DNA of 64,000 nucleotides, taken from Candidatus Poribacteria bacterium. GTDB taxonomy: Bacteria; Poribacteria; WGA-4E; WGA-3G. This document shows, piece after piece, positions 1-8,364 of this stretch. The notes beneath the pieces were generated by a model that worked only from the letters and a program-made list of their open reading frames with translations, did no database searches and was not told the origin of the DNA. A program made the position numbers and the translations under genes. The stretch is taken from contig JAJDWA010000002.1 of NCBI GenBank assembly GCA_022825825.1, forward strand, positions 124,001-188,000. The letters are read 5' to 3'. Each line of letters starts with the position of its first letter. Within the stretch, counting starts at the first letter, position 1.

Positions 1-227
1 TGTGCAGCCGCTTCCATCTGTTCAGGGTTCGCAACGTCTGCCTCAACGAAGATACACGTGCCATCCGTTTTCTCAATGTCTTGAGCGGTTTGGGTGCCAG
101 CTTGTACGTCAATATCCACAATTGCAACATGCGCTCCGTTTTCGGCAAGTGCATGTACAATAGCCTTACCGATGCCGTTTGCACCACCAGTGACAATCGC
201 TCCGTATCCTTCAAGCGCGACTTTCAT
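1..227 (-). CDS. SDR-family oxidoreductase, N-terminal part (runs off window)
   Basis: Only the first ~75 codons of a short-chain dehydrogenase/reductase are present, because the 3' end lies beyond the window's left edge. The protein starts MKVALEGYGAIVTGGANGIG. The TGGANGIG glycine-rich turn is the classical Rossmann NAD(P)-binding motif of SDRs, and the VDID after the second strand is the usual cofactor-selecting acidic position, which suggests NAD(H). The ATG lies about 20 nt downstream of the PhyH stop. The gene therefore looks like the last visible member of the minus-strand operon that starts with the FAD/Fe-S oxidoreductase. The substrate cannot be read from this fragment. Confidence 0.85.
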   Translation of the reverse strand, partial: MKVALEGYGAIVTGGANGIGKAIVHALAENGAHVAIVDIDVQAGTQTAQDIEKTDGTCIFVEADVANPEQMEAAA

Positions 228-248
228 TTACGTCCTTCAACTCAGCAT

Positions 249-1070
249 TTAAGATGCTTTCTGGGCAGTAAACTTGAGTTCCGTTTGCCCGTTTAGTCCC
301 GCCACAACAGGGAAAGCGCGTTCTCCCGTACCATCCTTCGTAACATATCTAACTTCAGGTGAAAAATAGGCATAGAGTGCTGTGTTTCTGGGATTTGGTG
401 TTGCGTTAGGACCAGAACCGTGTACCATAAGACTATGAAAAAATAGCGCGCTGCCTGCAGAAAGCGGGACATCCATCTGTTGTTTTGCAACATCCTCGCG
501 ATCGGTGAGTTCTGCATCCTGTTGCCGTGCGATTCCCCCCCACTCCTGAACACCCCACAGGTGACTACGGGGAACGACTTTAAAACAGCCGTTTTCTGGA
601 GTAGCGTCATTGAGGGCAATACTCACAGTAACTAATCTCGGTGGCTCCATCGGCCAATATGCTGAATCCTGGTGCAGCCCATGCGATGAACCGTGAAAAG
701 CAGGTTTGAACATTAAAGTACTTCTAAAGAGGAGCAGGTCTTCTCCGATGAGATTTTGAAGCACTGCAATAAGGTTCGGATGTTGTGCTAAGTTCTTAAA
801 CACCGCTGAATACAGACGCGTATTTTCGGCTTTCCGCAGCACGGGTAATCTATCGCCTTGTGTTTCGTCTTTGGCAAAAGGTTCGCGTTGTACGTGCCTA
901 CGTGCAACATCTGCCCGTTCTTTTTCTGTATCTGATTCCTGACCAGCAGCAAACTGATGCAGCAGTTGAATCTCTGCTTGACATTCTTCCACCTCTGCTG
1001 GTGACAATAAGTTTTCTACAATGAGATAGCCTTCCTTCTCAAAAAAGGCTTTTTGTGCATTCTTATCCAT
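249..1070 (-). CDS. Phytanoyl-CoA dioxygenase (PhyH) family protein
   Basis: A 273-residue Fe(II)/2-oxoglutarate-dependent dioxygenase of the PhyH family. The HxD part of the iron triad is visible as HGLHQDSAYWP near residue 133, and the distal His lies in MVHGSGPN near residue 217, followed by an Arg-containing strand that would bind 2-oxoglutarate. The ATG at 1070 was chosen over an upstream in-frame start because GGAGG (1076-1080) sits six bases before it. Only one base separates it from the stop of the Nramp-like gene, so translation is probably coupled. Bacterial PhyH proteins hydroxylate varied small molecules, and the substrate here is unknown. Confidence 0.9.
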   Translation of the reverse strand: MDKNAQKAFFEKEGYLIVENLLSPAEVEECQAEIQLLHQFAAGQESDTEKERADVARRHVQREPFAKDETQGDRLPVLRKAENTRLYSAVFKNLAQHPNLIAVLQNLIGEDLLLFRSTLMFKPAFHGSSHGLHQDSAYWPMEPPRLVTVSIALNDATPENGCFKVVPRSHLWGVQEWGGIARQQDAELTDREDVAKQQMDVPLSAGSALFFHSLMVHGSGPNATPNPRNTALYAYFSPEVRYVTKDGTGERAFPVVAGLNGQTELKFTAQKAS

Positions 1071-1071
1071 T

Positions 1072-2517
1072 TTATCCTCCAATGAGTCGTTTAATTTCCC
1101 ATATAATACTTGAAATAGCAAATCCGATATAAACAGCGGATGCAATCAACATCATAATAGTAGAGATTGCTTTAGGTTTTGCAAAGCTTGGTAAAAAGCG
1201 GTAGTTCATATATAGTGTAAGTGGGACGTATAGTGCCATAGCAAACCCACCCATATATGCTGCATTAAAGAGAAAACCGAGACCACTAACATTTAACCGC
1301 TCCATCACAAACGTAATTACGCAACCAGCGACAATCCAGATACCTACTATGAGCAGGTACCACCAACTTAATTCTCGTTTTTGTGCACCTTTAAAGTTTG
1401 TATAGACAATATCTGATACAGAACGTCCAACACCATCAAGTAAGGCAAGTTGTGTGCCGAAGAGAGTTGCAACACCAACCACTAAAAAGATACGGCGACC
1501 AAACTCTCCAAAACTTTTTCCTAATATGTCTGCTTCGTCGAAAATTAGCTGGCTCCTGTCAGGGACAATCCCTTCCGGGTGTAAAACAGCGAGTGCGCCA
1601 AAAATAAAGAGCAGGATTGTAAAAGTATTGAGCGCCCAAAAGAAGAGCATCTGATCGCGTTTGATGTAACCCCACCAGTCTGCGAAGCGGCGCCGGTTCT
1701 CTTCTGTCTCTTCAAAGAGGAATCCGGTTGCGGGGACTTTTTCTGTGCGCCCACGGAGCGGATTACGTAGCCCTGGCACTCGCGCGCCCATTCCAATGTT
1801 TTTATCTCGAAGATAGAATGTATAAAATAGGTTAGCAGTGCCGCCCGCACCTGCAAACACCAGTGCAATAAACAGTGTTTTTATCGACATGTTTGGGTCT
1901 TTGTACCCAACATTTACTATGCCTGCACCTAATTCTTTCCATGTGTCCCAAGAACCGACCAAAATAGCAACAAGAATCAGTCCAATCGTTACAACGGCAA
2001 CAAGGATTTCTATTGTGTGTTCTAAAGATTGATAGACCAGCTTCGGTCCGAATAAGATAACTGAGGCTACAACGAATGTTATTATCGTCCAAAAAGTATC
2101 TGAACCCCAAAATGTACCTGCTTGCCATTTGGAGTTGAAGATGAGTGCTTTAAGTGCAGCTCCGGATTCGCGTGCCCACCCTGGCGCAATCCACCCTATT
2201 ACAATAAGTAGAATAAACAACGGTCCAAAGCCTCGCCAAACACGACTGTAACCTGTATATACGGTTTCGCCTGTTGCTATTGTCCATCTACCGACCTCAA
2301 AGTTGATCCAAAGTTGGAGAAATACACCGAGGACAGCTGCCCAGACCATGCTTGCGCCGTATTCTGCGGCGATTAGCGGCCAAATCACAATCTCACCTGC
2401 GCCAATAGATAAGCCAACTAAAATGGCACCTGGACCCGCAATTTTCCAAAAAGGCAGTTGTTTTTCTGGTAAATCAATAGTTTTAAAGTCATCAAGCGGT
2501 TCAAATAATTTAGGCAT
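1072..2517 (-). CDS. Nramp-like multi-pass membrane transporter
   Basis: A 481-residue integral membrane protein with about 11 hydrophobic segments, resembling the Nramp/divalent-metal transporter fold. The first helix carries GPGAILVGLSIGAGE where true Nramp proteins have the DPGN metal-binding turn, so the Asp-Asn pair is missing. This places it among the Nramp-related proteins whose substrate is not established, and a metal is not assured. Between helices 6 and 7 there is an unusually basic cytoplasmic loop (RNPLRGRTEKVPATG). The gene lies 33 nt after the FAD/Fe-S oxidoreductase and directly before the PhyH gene, so uptake of a metal or organic co-substrate for these enzymes is a reasonable guess. 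Fairly sure of fold, unsure of substrate. Confidence 0.75.
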   Translation of the reverse strand: MPKLFEPLDDFKTIDLPEKQLPFWKIAGPGAILVGLSIGAGEIVIWPLIAAEYGASMVWAAVLGVFLQLWINFEVGRWTIATGETVYTGYSRVWRGFGPLFILLIVIGWIAPGWARESGAALKALIFNSKWQAGTFWGSDTFWTIITFVVASVILFGPKLVYQSLEHTIEILVAVVTIGLILVAILVGSWDTWKELGAGIVNVGYKDPNMSIKTLFIALVFAGAGGTANLFYTFYLRDKNIGMGARVPGLRNPLRGRTEKVPATGFLFEETEENRRRFADWWGYIKRDQMLFFWALNTFTILLFIFGALAVLHPEGIVPDRSQLIFDEADILGKSFGEFGRRIFLVVGVATLFGTQLALLDGVGRSVSDIVYTNFKGAQKRELSWWYLLIVGIWIVAGCVITFVMERLNVSGLGFLFNAAYMGGFAMALYVPLTLYMNYRFLPSFAKPKAISTIMMLIASAVYIGFAISSIIWEIKRLIGG

Positions 2518-2550
2518 TTTTTATTTCCTCAAATAGATACGGGACATATT

Positions 2551-5490
2551 TTATATTTCGGTATCCGACTTAATTGCTTCACTTAGCACTTCAATCGGGT
2601 GCTTCGGTAGGATGCCGGTCCCGTGTTCAAGTTGATGTCGGCAGGAAAATCCTGACGCTGTCAACGTAAATTCCCCAGATTTTTCACGGATAGTTGGGAA
2701 GAGGCGGAGTTCGCCAATATTCATAGAAAGATCGTAGTGTGACTTTTCGTAGCCGAATGAGCCAGCCATGCCGCAGCAACTGGAATCAATAACTGTGACA
2801 TCATGCGCTTCTGGTAACGTAAGCATTTGCAGCACAGGTTGAATACCAACGAGTGCTCTTTGGTGACAGTGCCCATGTAACAGGATATCCCGAGATTCAG
2901 TCTTAAACGTTAGCGGAAGTTCACCTTTTTCATGTGTGTGTAGCAGAAATTCTTCCAGTGAATAGGTAGCCTCAGCAACCCGTTTTGCATTAGTTGTGTT
3001 AATAAGTTCAACATAGTCGTCAGTCAAGGCAGAGGTACAACTCGGTTCACATCCGACAATTGGAATTCCCGCCTCCGCATAAGCATGGAGGTGTTCAATG
3101 TTGTAATTTGCGTTCTCAATAGCTTTGTCAAGCATGCCCTCAGAAATCAGCGGTCTACCACAACAACGTTTCTTCGGCAAGATCACCTCAAATCCTGCAG
3201 TTTCTAAAACGTGGACCGCTGCCTTCCCTATATTTGGCTCACTAAAATTCATAAAGGTATCGTGAAACAGCACGACTTTTTTTTCATAAGTTTGTGGTGA
3301 CTTACGTTTTCTGAACCATTTTTCAAAAGATTGATGAACGAAGGTTGGCATATCTCGGCGACGGTCAACGCCAAGCAGTTTTTCAGCTATCCACTTGGAA
3401 ATTGGGTTATTCGTTGCCCAATTTGAGACAGGGGCAAACGTTGAACCCAAAACAGCAAGAGAGCCAATCTCTCCGAAAAGGCGATTACGCAATGGGAGTC
3501 CGTTTGCTTTGCGGTAATGCGCGAGCATCTCATATTTTATTTTCGCCATGTCTACATTAGAAGGGCATTCTGCCTTGCATGCTTTACAACCGAGGCATAG
3601 GTCAAGCACATCATAGAGGCGGTCACTGGTAAAATCTTTGTGTGGCAAAGCACCAGAGATTACAGAACGGAGCGCGTTGGCACGTCCGCGTGTAGAGTGT
3701 TCCTCTTCTCGTGTAGCAATGAAGGAGGGACACATGGTACCAGTTAGGGTTTTACGGCACGCCCCGACCCCGTTGCACATCTCAATGGCTCTGCCAAATC
3801 CGTCTTGTGCTGAAAAATCGAAGTAGGTATCAATTTTAATGGTGTTGTATTTTGCGCCGAATCGGAGATTTTCTGTCATCGGGGGAGGATCAATGATTTT
3901 GCCAGGGTTCATAATACCGTCAGGGTCAAAAGCGTTTTTGACCTCGCGGAGTGCCTGATAAATCTGGGGACCAAACATGCTTTCAATCCATTCACTTCGG
4001 ACGAGTCCATCGCCATGTTCTCCACTCATTGCACCGCCAAGGTCCATAAGTAAATCGCGCACCTCACGTGCGATATTATGCATTTTATGAATATCTGCTT
4101 CGGATTTGAGATTGATAATCGGGCGGTTGTGGAGTAATCCAACACTAGCGTGTGCATAATAAGAGGCAGTTGTGTCATGTCTTGTAACAATTTCGTCAAA
4201 TCGGCGGACGTATTCCGGTAAGTTTTCTATGGGAACAGCAGCATCTTCCACAAACCCAATCGGTTTTGCATCGCCTTTCATTCCCATGAGTAAACCGAGT
4301 CCTGCCTTTCGAGTTTCCCAGACGCGTGATTTTTCTTCAGCAGTAAAACATCGCACATACGCATACCCGAATCCCGCACTTTTCAAGGTTTTTTCAAGAT
4401 GGTTAATCTGTTCATGCAGTTCAGTTTCTGTTTCACCGTAAAATTCAACAGCGAGGAGTGCTTCCGGTTCGCCTTCAATGAAACTTGTTAGCCGTGAAAA
4501 TTCCAAGGAGCCTTGTGCCATACCGAGTATTGTTTTGTCAATGAGTTCAACGGCAGTTGGATTGCACGCTAAAACGGGCTGCATCGCCTCCATAGAAGTG
4601 ATGAGCGATTTAAAATGCACTACACACAGACAGGTCATTTTTGGAATAGGAACAAGATTAACTTTCGCCTCCACAGTTGTTGCCAAAGTGCCTTCGGACC
4701 CGACGACTATTTTCGCGAGGCTGAAAGGACGGTGTGCATCGCATCCGTCTCGACGGTAGGGTGTTACCTCTTTTGAACCGGCATCCGAGACATATTCATC
4801 AAGGTTATAACCTGCGACTCTACGTAAAATTCGGGGATAACGTTTACGGATTTCGTCAGCATTCTCATCACAGATTCTGCAGAGTTCTCTATAAATGTGT
4901 GCTTCTAAAGAATCTCCCTGCTTTTTTGAGGCGACTTCAGGAAATGATAGAGGGGCAGCGGTTATCTCATCACCGTTGGCAAGCACAAGGTCTAAGGACA
5001 TTACGTGGTCAATCGTTTTTCCGTAAATAAGTGAATGTGAACCTGCGGAGTTGTTACCGATAGTGCCACCGACATTTGCACGGCTGCTGGTTGCTACATC
5101 AGGCGCATACATGAGTCCATGTGGTTTGAGCTGGTGATTCAACTCATCAAGGACGATACCGGGTTGAACGTTTGCCCAATGCTCACCAACGTTAACCTCA
5201 ATCAGCTGATTCATATACTTGGACATGTCCAAAACGATTGCTTTCCCAACGCTTTGTCCTGCAAGACTTGTTCCGCCCCCGCGTGGGAGAATAGGGATTT
5301 TGCGTTCAGCAGCGATCTGTACCGTTCTGATTACGTCCTGCTTGTGTTTGGGAACAACAACGCCTATCGGTTCAATTTGATAGAGGCTTGCATCCGTACT
5401 ATAGAGTGCTTTAGAATAAGCATCAAAGCGCACTTCTCCCTCAAGTTCATTCGTGAGAAGTTGTTCTAATGCTGGCTCAGAATTTTGCAT
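2551..5490 (-). CDS. FAD-linked oxidase / Fe-S (GlcD-GlcF type) fusion oxidoreductase
   Basis: A ~979-residue fusion protein. The N-terminal half is a PCMH-type FAD-binding domain (PRGGGTSLAGQSVG near residue 70) followed by the FAD-oxidase C-terminal domain with SGEHGDGLVRSEW. The C-terminal half has two 4Fe-4S clusters (CNGVGACRKTLTGTMCPS and CLGCKACKAECPSNV) and two cysteine-rich CCG domains (KRCCGRP, SSCCGMAGSFG). This order matches YdiJ/D-lactate or D-2-hydroxyacid dehydrogenases that pass electrons to the quinone pool. The ATG at 5490 is preferred because an AGGA lies 12 nt upstream. An in-frame ATG at 5517 has no such site. It is the first gene of the operon leading into the Nramp-like, PhyH and SDR genes. 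Confidence 0.9.
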   Translation of the reverse strand: MQNSEPALEQLLTNELEGEVRFDAYSKALYSTDASLYQIEPIGVVVPKHKQDVIRTVQIAAERKIPILPRGGGTSLAGQSVGKAIVLDMSKYMNQLIEVNVGEHWANVQPGIVLDELNHQLKPHGLMYAPDVATSSRANVGGTIGNNSAGSHSLIYGKTIDHVMSLDLVLANGDEITAAPLSFPEVASKKQGDSLEAHIYRELCRICDENADEIRKRYPRILRRVAGYNLDEYVSDAGSKEVTPYRRDGCDAHRPFSLAKIVVGSEGTLATTVEAKVNLVPIPKMTCLCVVHFKSLITSMEAMQPVLACNPTAVELIDKTILGMAQGSLEFSRLTSFIEGEPEALLAVEFYGETETELHEQINHLEKTLKSAGFGYAYVRCFTAEEKSRVWETRKAGLGLLMGMKGDAKPIGFVEDAAVPIENLPEYVRRFDEIVTRHDTTASYYAHASVGLLHNRPIINLKSEADIHKMHNIAREVRDLLMDLGGAMSGEHGDGLVRSEWIESMFGPQIYQALREVKNAFDPDGIMNPGKIIDPPPMTENLRFGAKYNTIKIDTYFDFSAQDGFGRAIEMCNGVGACRKTLTGTMCPSFIATREEEHSTRGRANALRSVISGALPHKDFTSDRLYDVLDLCLGCKACKAECPSNVDMAKIKYEMLAHYRKANGLPLRNRLFGEIGSLAVLGSTFAPVSNWATNNPISKWIAEKLLGVDRRRDMPTFVHQSFEKWFRKRKSPQTYEKKVVLFHDTFMNFSEPNIGKAAVHVLETAGFEVILPKKRCCGRPLISEGMLDKAIENANYNIEHLHAYAEAGIPIVGCEPSCTSALTDDYVELINTTNAKRVAEATYSLEEFLLHTHEKGELPLTFKTESRDILLHGHCHQRALVGIQPVLQMLTLPEAHDVTVIDSSCCGMAGSFGYEKSHYDLSMNIGELRLFPTIREKSGEFTLTASGFSCRHQLEHGTGILPKHPIEVLSEAIKSDTEI

Positions 5491-5589
5491 CCGTTTTGTG
5501 TTCCTAATTATCCTCATTGGTGAGTTGTAATGTGTCTGTGTTTTGTATAAGGACTAAGGTTTGCATCATGGTTGTCCTTTAGTTGTTAT

Positions 5590-5889
5590 TCAGAGCTTGG
5601 TGGAATGTAAGTATTTATGCCGTTCCTTACGTTCACTTTCCGTAAGCTTCCATTTGCGCGCTGACTGGGAACCATCATGCTCAACCCGTCCTTCTCTCTC
5701 AAGATTATTTAACACACTTGCGATAATAGGATATGAACGATCACGGTAACTATAATTTTCATTTTTTATGCCAAGCCAGTTGCTAATTTCCCCGCGTCGC
5801 AACCCCTGTTGTTCAATAAATAAAGTGGCGAGGACTGCTTCTTCTAGAAGAATTAAGCTTGTTTTCGCCAGTTCTTTGGGATTTATCAT
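5590..5889 (-). CDS. Small winged-helix-like protein
   Basis: A 99-residue soluble protein. A predicted helix-turn-helix/winged-helix core can be seen: GLRRGEISNWLGI reads like a recognition helix region, and SYPIIASVLNNLEREGRVE resembles the third helix and wing of MarR/PadR-type folds. The C-terminus is strongly charged. AGAAGGAG sits nine bases before the ATG, so expression is well supported. It lies alone between the oxidoreductase operon and the outer-membrane-like protein, with no obvious target. It is probably a DNA-binding regulator or restriction-associated wHTH protein; the family is not identified with certainty. Confidence 0.6.
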   Translation of the reverse strand: MINPKELAKTSLILLEEAVLATLFIEQQGLRRGEISNWLGIKNENYSYRDRSYPIIASVLNNLEREGRVEHDGSQSARKWKLTESERKERHKYLHSTKL

Positions 5890-6032
5890 CAGTTTATTCT
5901 CCTTCTAAAAAGCGTTAAAATTAACGTGAACTCGGTATAAGCAATTTTGGAATCTGATGTGGTTTCACACCAAATCCCATAGGTACTTTTGGCATTGATC
6001 CCTTACGCAAGATGTAGTTGTGGGTTTTGCAC

Positions 6033-6734
6033 CTAACTGCGAAAGATAAAACCTATTACGACCCTGCCATCTGCAGGTCTTGTAAAAGAGAAACGCCATG
6101 CACACATTACACCGATCTTATCAAATTCAGCTAACAATCCAATCCGACCCGCCAATAGTTGGGAGTAATATTCTTCATAGATGCTGTTGACGAAACGAGT
6201 GGTGAAAAAAGGTGCGAAAATGTTTGCTTTGCTTGAATAAAAACGATACGATATACCAAATCCACCTTCTAATGCAGCGAACAATCTGTTGCGTATTTCA
6301 ATCGTTCGTTCAGAAATTCTATATGCCCCTGGTGTGTAACCAGCAAAAAATGATCCATCAAAAAAATAACATAGGTTTGAGTCTTTTATTTCACCTAATC
6401 TCAGGATACCGATACCTGCATAAGGTGAATATAAACCAGTATTTGAAAACCAAAGAGCAGGTGCAGCATATATTACGACCTTTGGACTATAATTGTAGTA
6501 AATACGCGACCTAAACCTAAACAAAAGAGAGGTATCTGCATCTTCCAACTCTGAATAACTGAAATTGATGCCAGATGTAGTTTTGGTGTGTTTTTTTGTA
6601 AAGAACATACTAATTCCTGAATCCGAACCGCTCCAAAGTAATGGATCAGCATAACCTGCTTGCTGGGCAAGCACCAATGTTTGTGTATTAAGTAATATCA
6701 CGAACACAAAAGTTGAAACAAGTTTAATTTTCAA
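6033..6734 (-). CDS. Putative secreted or outer-membrane beta-barrel protein (TTG start)
   Basis: A 233-residue protein of unknown family. Read from a TTG at 6734, it begins with a lysine-rich n-region and a hydrophobic stretch (KLVSTFVFVILLN) ending near LAQQ, a standard signal peptide. AGGAA lies seven bases before the TTG. The mature part alternates hydrophobic and aromatic residues in short strands and ends in Phe-Arg-Ser, as expected of a small outer-membrane barrel, though no family was recognised. The reading frame continues upstream into the DUF5615 fragment without a stop, so a longer start at 6869 is formally possible. The internal signal peptide and ribosome site argue that the fusion is accidental. 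Confidence 0.6.
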   Translation of the reverse strand: MKIKLVSTFVFVILLNTQTLVLAQQAGYADPLLWSGSDSGISMFFTKKHTKTTSGINFSYSELEDADTSLLFRFRSRIYYNYSPKVVIYAAPALWFSNTGLYSPYAGIGILRLGEIKDSNLCYFFDGSFFAGYTPGAYRISERTIEIRNRLFAALEGGFGISYRFYSSKANIFAPFFTTRFVNSIYEEYYSQLLAGRIGLLAEFDKIGVMCAWRFSFTRPADGRVVIGFIFRS

Positions 6735-6869
6735 TATGAATTCCTGTAAAGAAGCAAAAGGGTTATGGCTATGACAAAAAATAACACAACCGTTGCCTAT
6801 CACGTGACAATCGGCATCAAAATATCGGACTAACCGCCAGTTTAAGTTTTCGTCAAGTAGAACACGCAT
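6735..6869 (-). pseudogene. Truncated DUF5615 (PIN-like) toxin remnant
   Basis: The frame opens with MRVLLDENLNWRLVRYFDAD. This is the start of DUF5615 proteins (typically MRxLLDENLP), PIN-like putative toxins of about 110 residues. After roughly 23 residues the similarity stops and the frame runs into the upstream region and signal peptide of the outer-membrane-like protein. It overlaps the end of the DUF433 antitoxin-like gene by 28 nt, the usual arrangement for DUF433-DUF5615 pairs. The most likely history is a deletion that removed the rest of the toxin and joined it to unrelated DNA. The three-residue Asp-Glu-Asn core is present but the remaining PIN acidic residues are lost. Confidence 0.6.
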
Positions 6870-7438
6870 GTGGAGTTGTCTTCCGATTTTATCGTGTTTA
6901 ATGTCTCAAATACCGTTTCCAACGCGAATTCTAAAAAGGCGATTCCTTGCTCTTCCGACACAGAAGGAAATCCATCAAGAAAATCATCAAGGCTATCTCC
7001 TGCTTTTAGATGATCAATCAACGACTTTATCGGCACCCGTGTGCCGATAAACACTGGCTCGCCGCCGTGAATGTTAGGGTCTTGGTTTATCATTGCTTTG
7101 TATAAACGAAATGCGGTCCACTCGGTCCCTAAATTTTGCCGAGATGTTTCCAAACCGCTTTTGTAGCACCGTGCTGGGGGACACACTTCTGACATAAGTG
7201 GAACATTTATCGCTTGAGATAACTTATCACTTATGTCTTCAATAACGCTTCCGTTACGTTCTGTCCGCTCCATTTTTGGTTTTACTCGGACATATAGTTC
7301 ATCACTTCTCACTCGCTCCAAAAAATCTTCTGACAACCGTTTAGACACCTGATCACTATATTCCAAGAATGGATAATCTTCTTTTAGAATACGCTCCAGT
7401 TCCTGGACAACAAACGGGTTTTCGTGTAGTTTTTCCAT
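6842..7438 (-). CDS. DUF433-domain protein (antitoxin-like) with extra N-terminal region
   Basis: A 198-residue protein. Residues ~116-175 form a DUF433 domain (INQDPNIHGGEPVFIGTRVP, then LDDFLDGFPSVSEEQGIAFL), the HTH-like antitoxin fold usually encoded just before DUF5615 toxins. The first ~110 residues are charged, helical and not recognised. A shorter start at 7093 would give a typical free-standing DUF433 protein but has no clear ribosome site. The long start is supported because its ATG overlaps the stop of the upstream gene (TAATG), which implies translational coupling. The tail extends past the DUF433 domain and overlaps the broken toxin. Regulatory role likely, toxin-neutralising role inferred only from the pairing. 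Confidence 0.65.
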   Translation of the reverse strand: MEKLHENPFVVQELERILKEDYPFLEYSDQVSKRLSEDFLERVRSDELYVRVKPKMERTERNGSVIEDISDKLSQAINVPLMSEVCPPARCYKSGLETSRQNLGTEWTAFRLYKAMINQDPNIHGGEPVFIGTRVPIKSLIDHLKAGDSLDDFLDGFPSVSEEQGIAFLEFALETVFETLNTIKSEDNSTCVFYLTKT

Positions 7439-7662
7439 TATTTTTTCTTTTCGAGTTTATTTATCTCTTTCTTTAGGTGTTCGATTTCATTTGTGAGTCT
7501 TTTGTGTTTTCTATTTATAACGAGTATGATGCAGCCGCTTGTGATGATGATGAGGAGTGCGATAGCTCCGAATAAATATACTGAGACGATTGTAACAATC
7601 ATGCCGGTGACAAAACCGGTGATTCTAAGGAGTACATGTCGTATTTTCTCTGCCATCATCAT
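7438..7662 (-). CDS. Small two-helix membrane protein with coiled-coil tail
   Basis: A 74-residue protein with two hydrophobic segments separated by one glycine-containing turn (GFVTGMIVTIVSVYLFG and LLIIITSGCIILVI), then a lysine/glutamate-rich amphipathic tail (NEIEHLKKEINKLEKK) that should form a short coiled coil. There are three consecutive ATG codons at the start, with GGAAG upstream. It is translationally coupled to the DUF433 gene through a TAATG overlap, so the two are co-expressed. No family recognised. A membrane anchor for the DUF433 protein or a small membrane-active peptide are both possible. Confidence 0.6.
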   Translation of the reverse strand: MMMAEKIRHVLLRITGFVTGMIVTIVSVYLFGAIALLIIITSGCIILVINRKHKRLTNEIEHLKKEINKLEKKK

Positions 7663-7974
7663 GGATTTATCTTCCGTATACTCTCATTGCTGGTGCGAAT
7701 TAGTGGTAATGAGATATTCCCATTATTTTATTTGTGATTGACGAAAATTCCAATAGTATTTGATAAATGTAATCATAAAATATCAAATCCTGAACACAAT
7801 TAGAGGATAACACCAATACACCAAAAAGTCAAGTACATAACTACAGCTGGCAGAGTCATTCAATTGTCGGTTTATAACCTGTTTTAGTCGAAAGGTCGCG
7901 AACTGGAGCTCGCTCGGACAGGAAGAGGTTTTATGAAAAAAAGAAATTAGAGGTGCGGGATTTCTGCAATAAAT
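7663..7974. other. Gene-free region upstream of tRNA-Leu
   Basis: About 310 nt, A/T-rich near 7740-7830, with no convincing reading frame, RNA gene or long inverted repeat. Only the tRNA promoter at its right end could be assigned. Confidence 0.5.
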
Positions 7975-8003
7975 TTGACTTTTTACCTATTTAGAGGTAT
8001 ACT
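7975..8003 (+). promoter_or_regulatory. Promoter of tRNA-Leu
   Basis: TTGACT (7975-7980), a 17-nt spacer, and TATACT (7998-8003) form a near-consensus sigma-70 promoter. Transcription would start near 8010, about 12 nt before the tRNA. Confidence 0.75.
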
Positions 8004-8021
8004 TTAATAAGTGCTAAAGAT

Positions 8022-8104
8022 GCCTCTGTGGTGGAATTGGTATACACGGCAGGTTGAGGGCCTGTGCCTTAATTGGCGTGCTGGTTCGAGTCCAGTCGGA
8101 GGCA
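8022..8104 (+). tRNA. tRNA-Leu (anticodon GAG)
   Basis: An 83-nt class II tRNA. The acceptor stem GCCTCTG pairs with CGGAGGC (one T-G pair) and is followed by discriminator A. The anticodon stem GCAGG/CCTGT encloses the loop TTGAGGG, giving anticodon GAG for CTC/CTT leucine codons. The long variable arm (TGCCTTAATTGGCGT) and the T-arm GGTTCGAGTCC are typical of tRNA-Leu. The 3' CCA is not encoded, so it must be added by nucleotidyltransferase. Confidence 0.97.
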
Positions 8105-8170
8105 TTCCTAAGACATCTTTATGTGTCAACTTAAAAAGATAATAACGCTTAGAACACCTCACCCTACCCT

Positions 8171-8196
8171 GGTAGGTGCGGTTTCCTAACCGCACC
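8171..8196 (+). repeat. GGTAGG-palindrome repeat, copy A
   Basis: GGTAG followed by a perfect 9-bp stem (GGTGCGGTT / AACCGCACC) with loop TCCT. The same unit, identical over 26 nt and three more flanking bases, recurs at 40607-40632. It belongs to a family of short palindromes scattered through this window. Confidence 0.85.
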
Positions 8197-8281
8197 GAAG
8201 TCTAAGCAAAAACACCCGTTTATAGTGTCCTCTGGAGAGTCCGACACAACATAAATCGTAGTCTGTCAACGAGGATAACCC

Positions 8282-8307
8282 GATGCGGTTAGAAAACCGC
8301 ATCTACC
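8282..8307 (-). repeat. GGTAG-palindrome repeat, copy B (inverted)
   Basis: On the minus strand this reads GGTAG then GATGCGGTT / AACCGCATC. The change relative to copy A is compensatory (G to A on one arm, C to T on the other), so the hairpin is kept. Copies A and B face each other across about 85 nt. Confidence 0.8.
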
Positions 8308-8364
8308 GTTAGTGGATTTGAACCTTAATTAAGGTCGCCAGCCAACCCAGCAATGAGCCGTTTG

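Noticed and set aside
8004-8195. Minus-strand reading frame across the tRNA gene
   Set aside because: It is antisense to a complete tRNA-Leu and a palindrome; the peptide shows no protein-like features.
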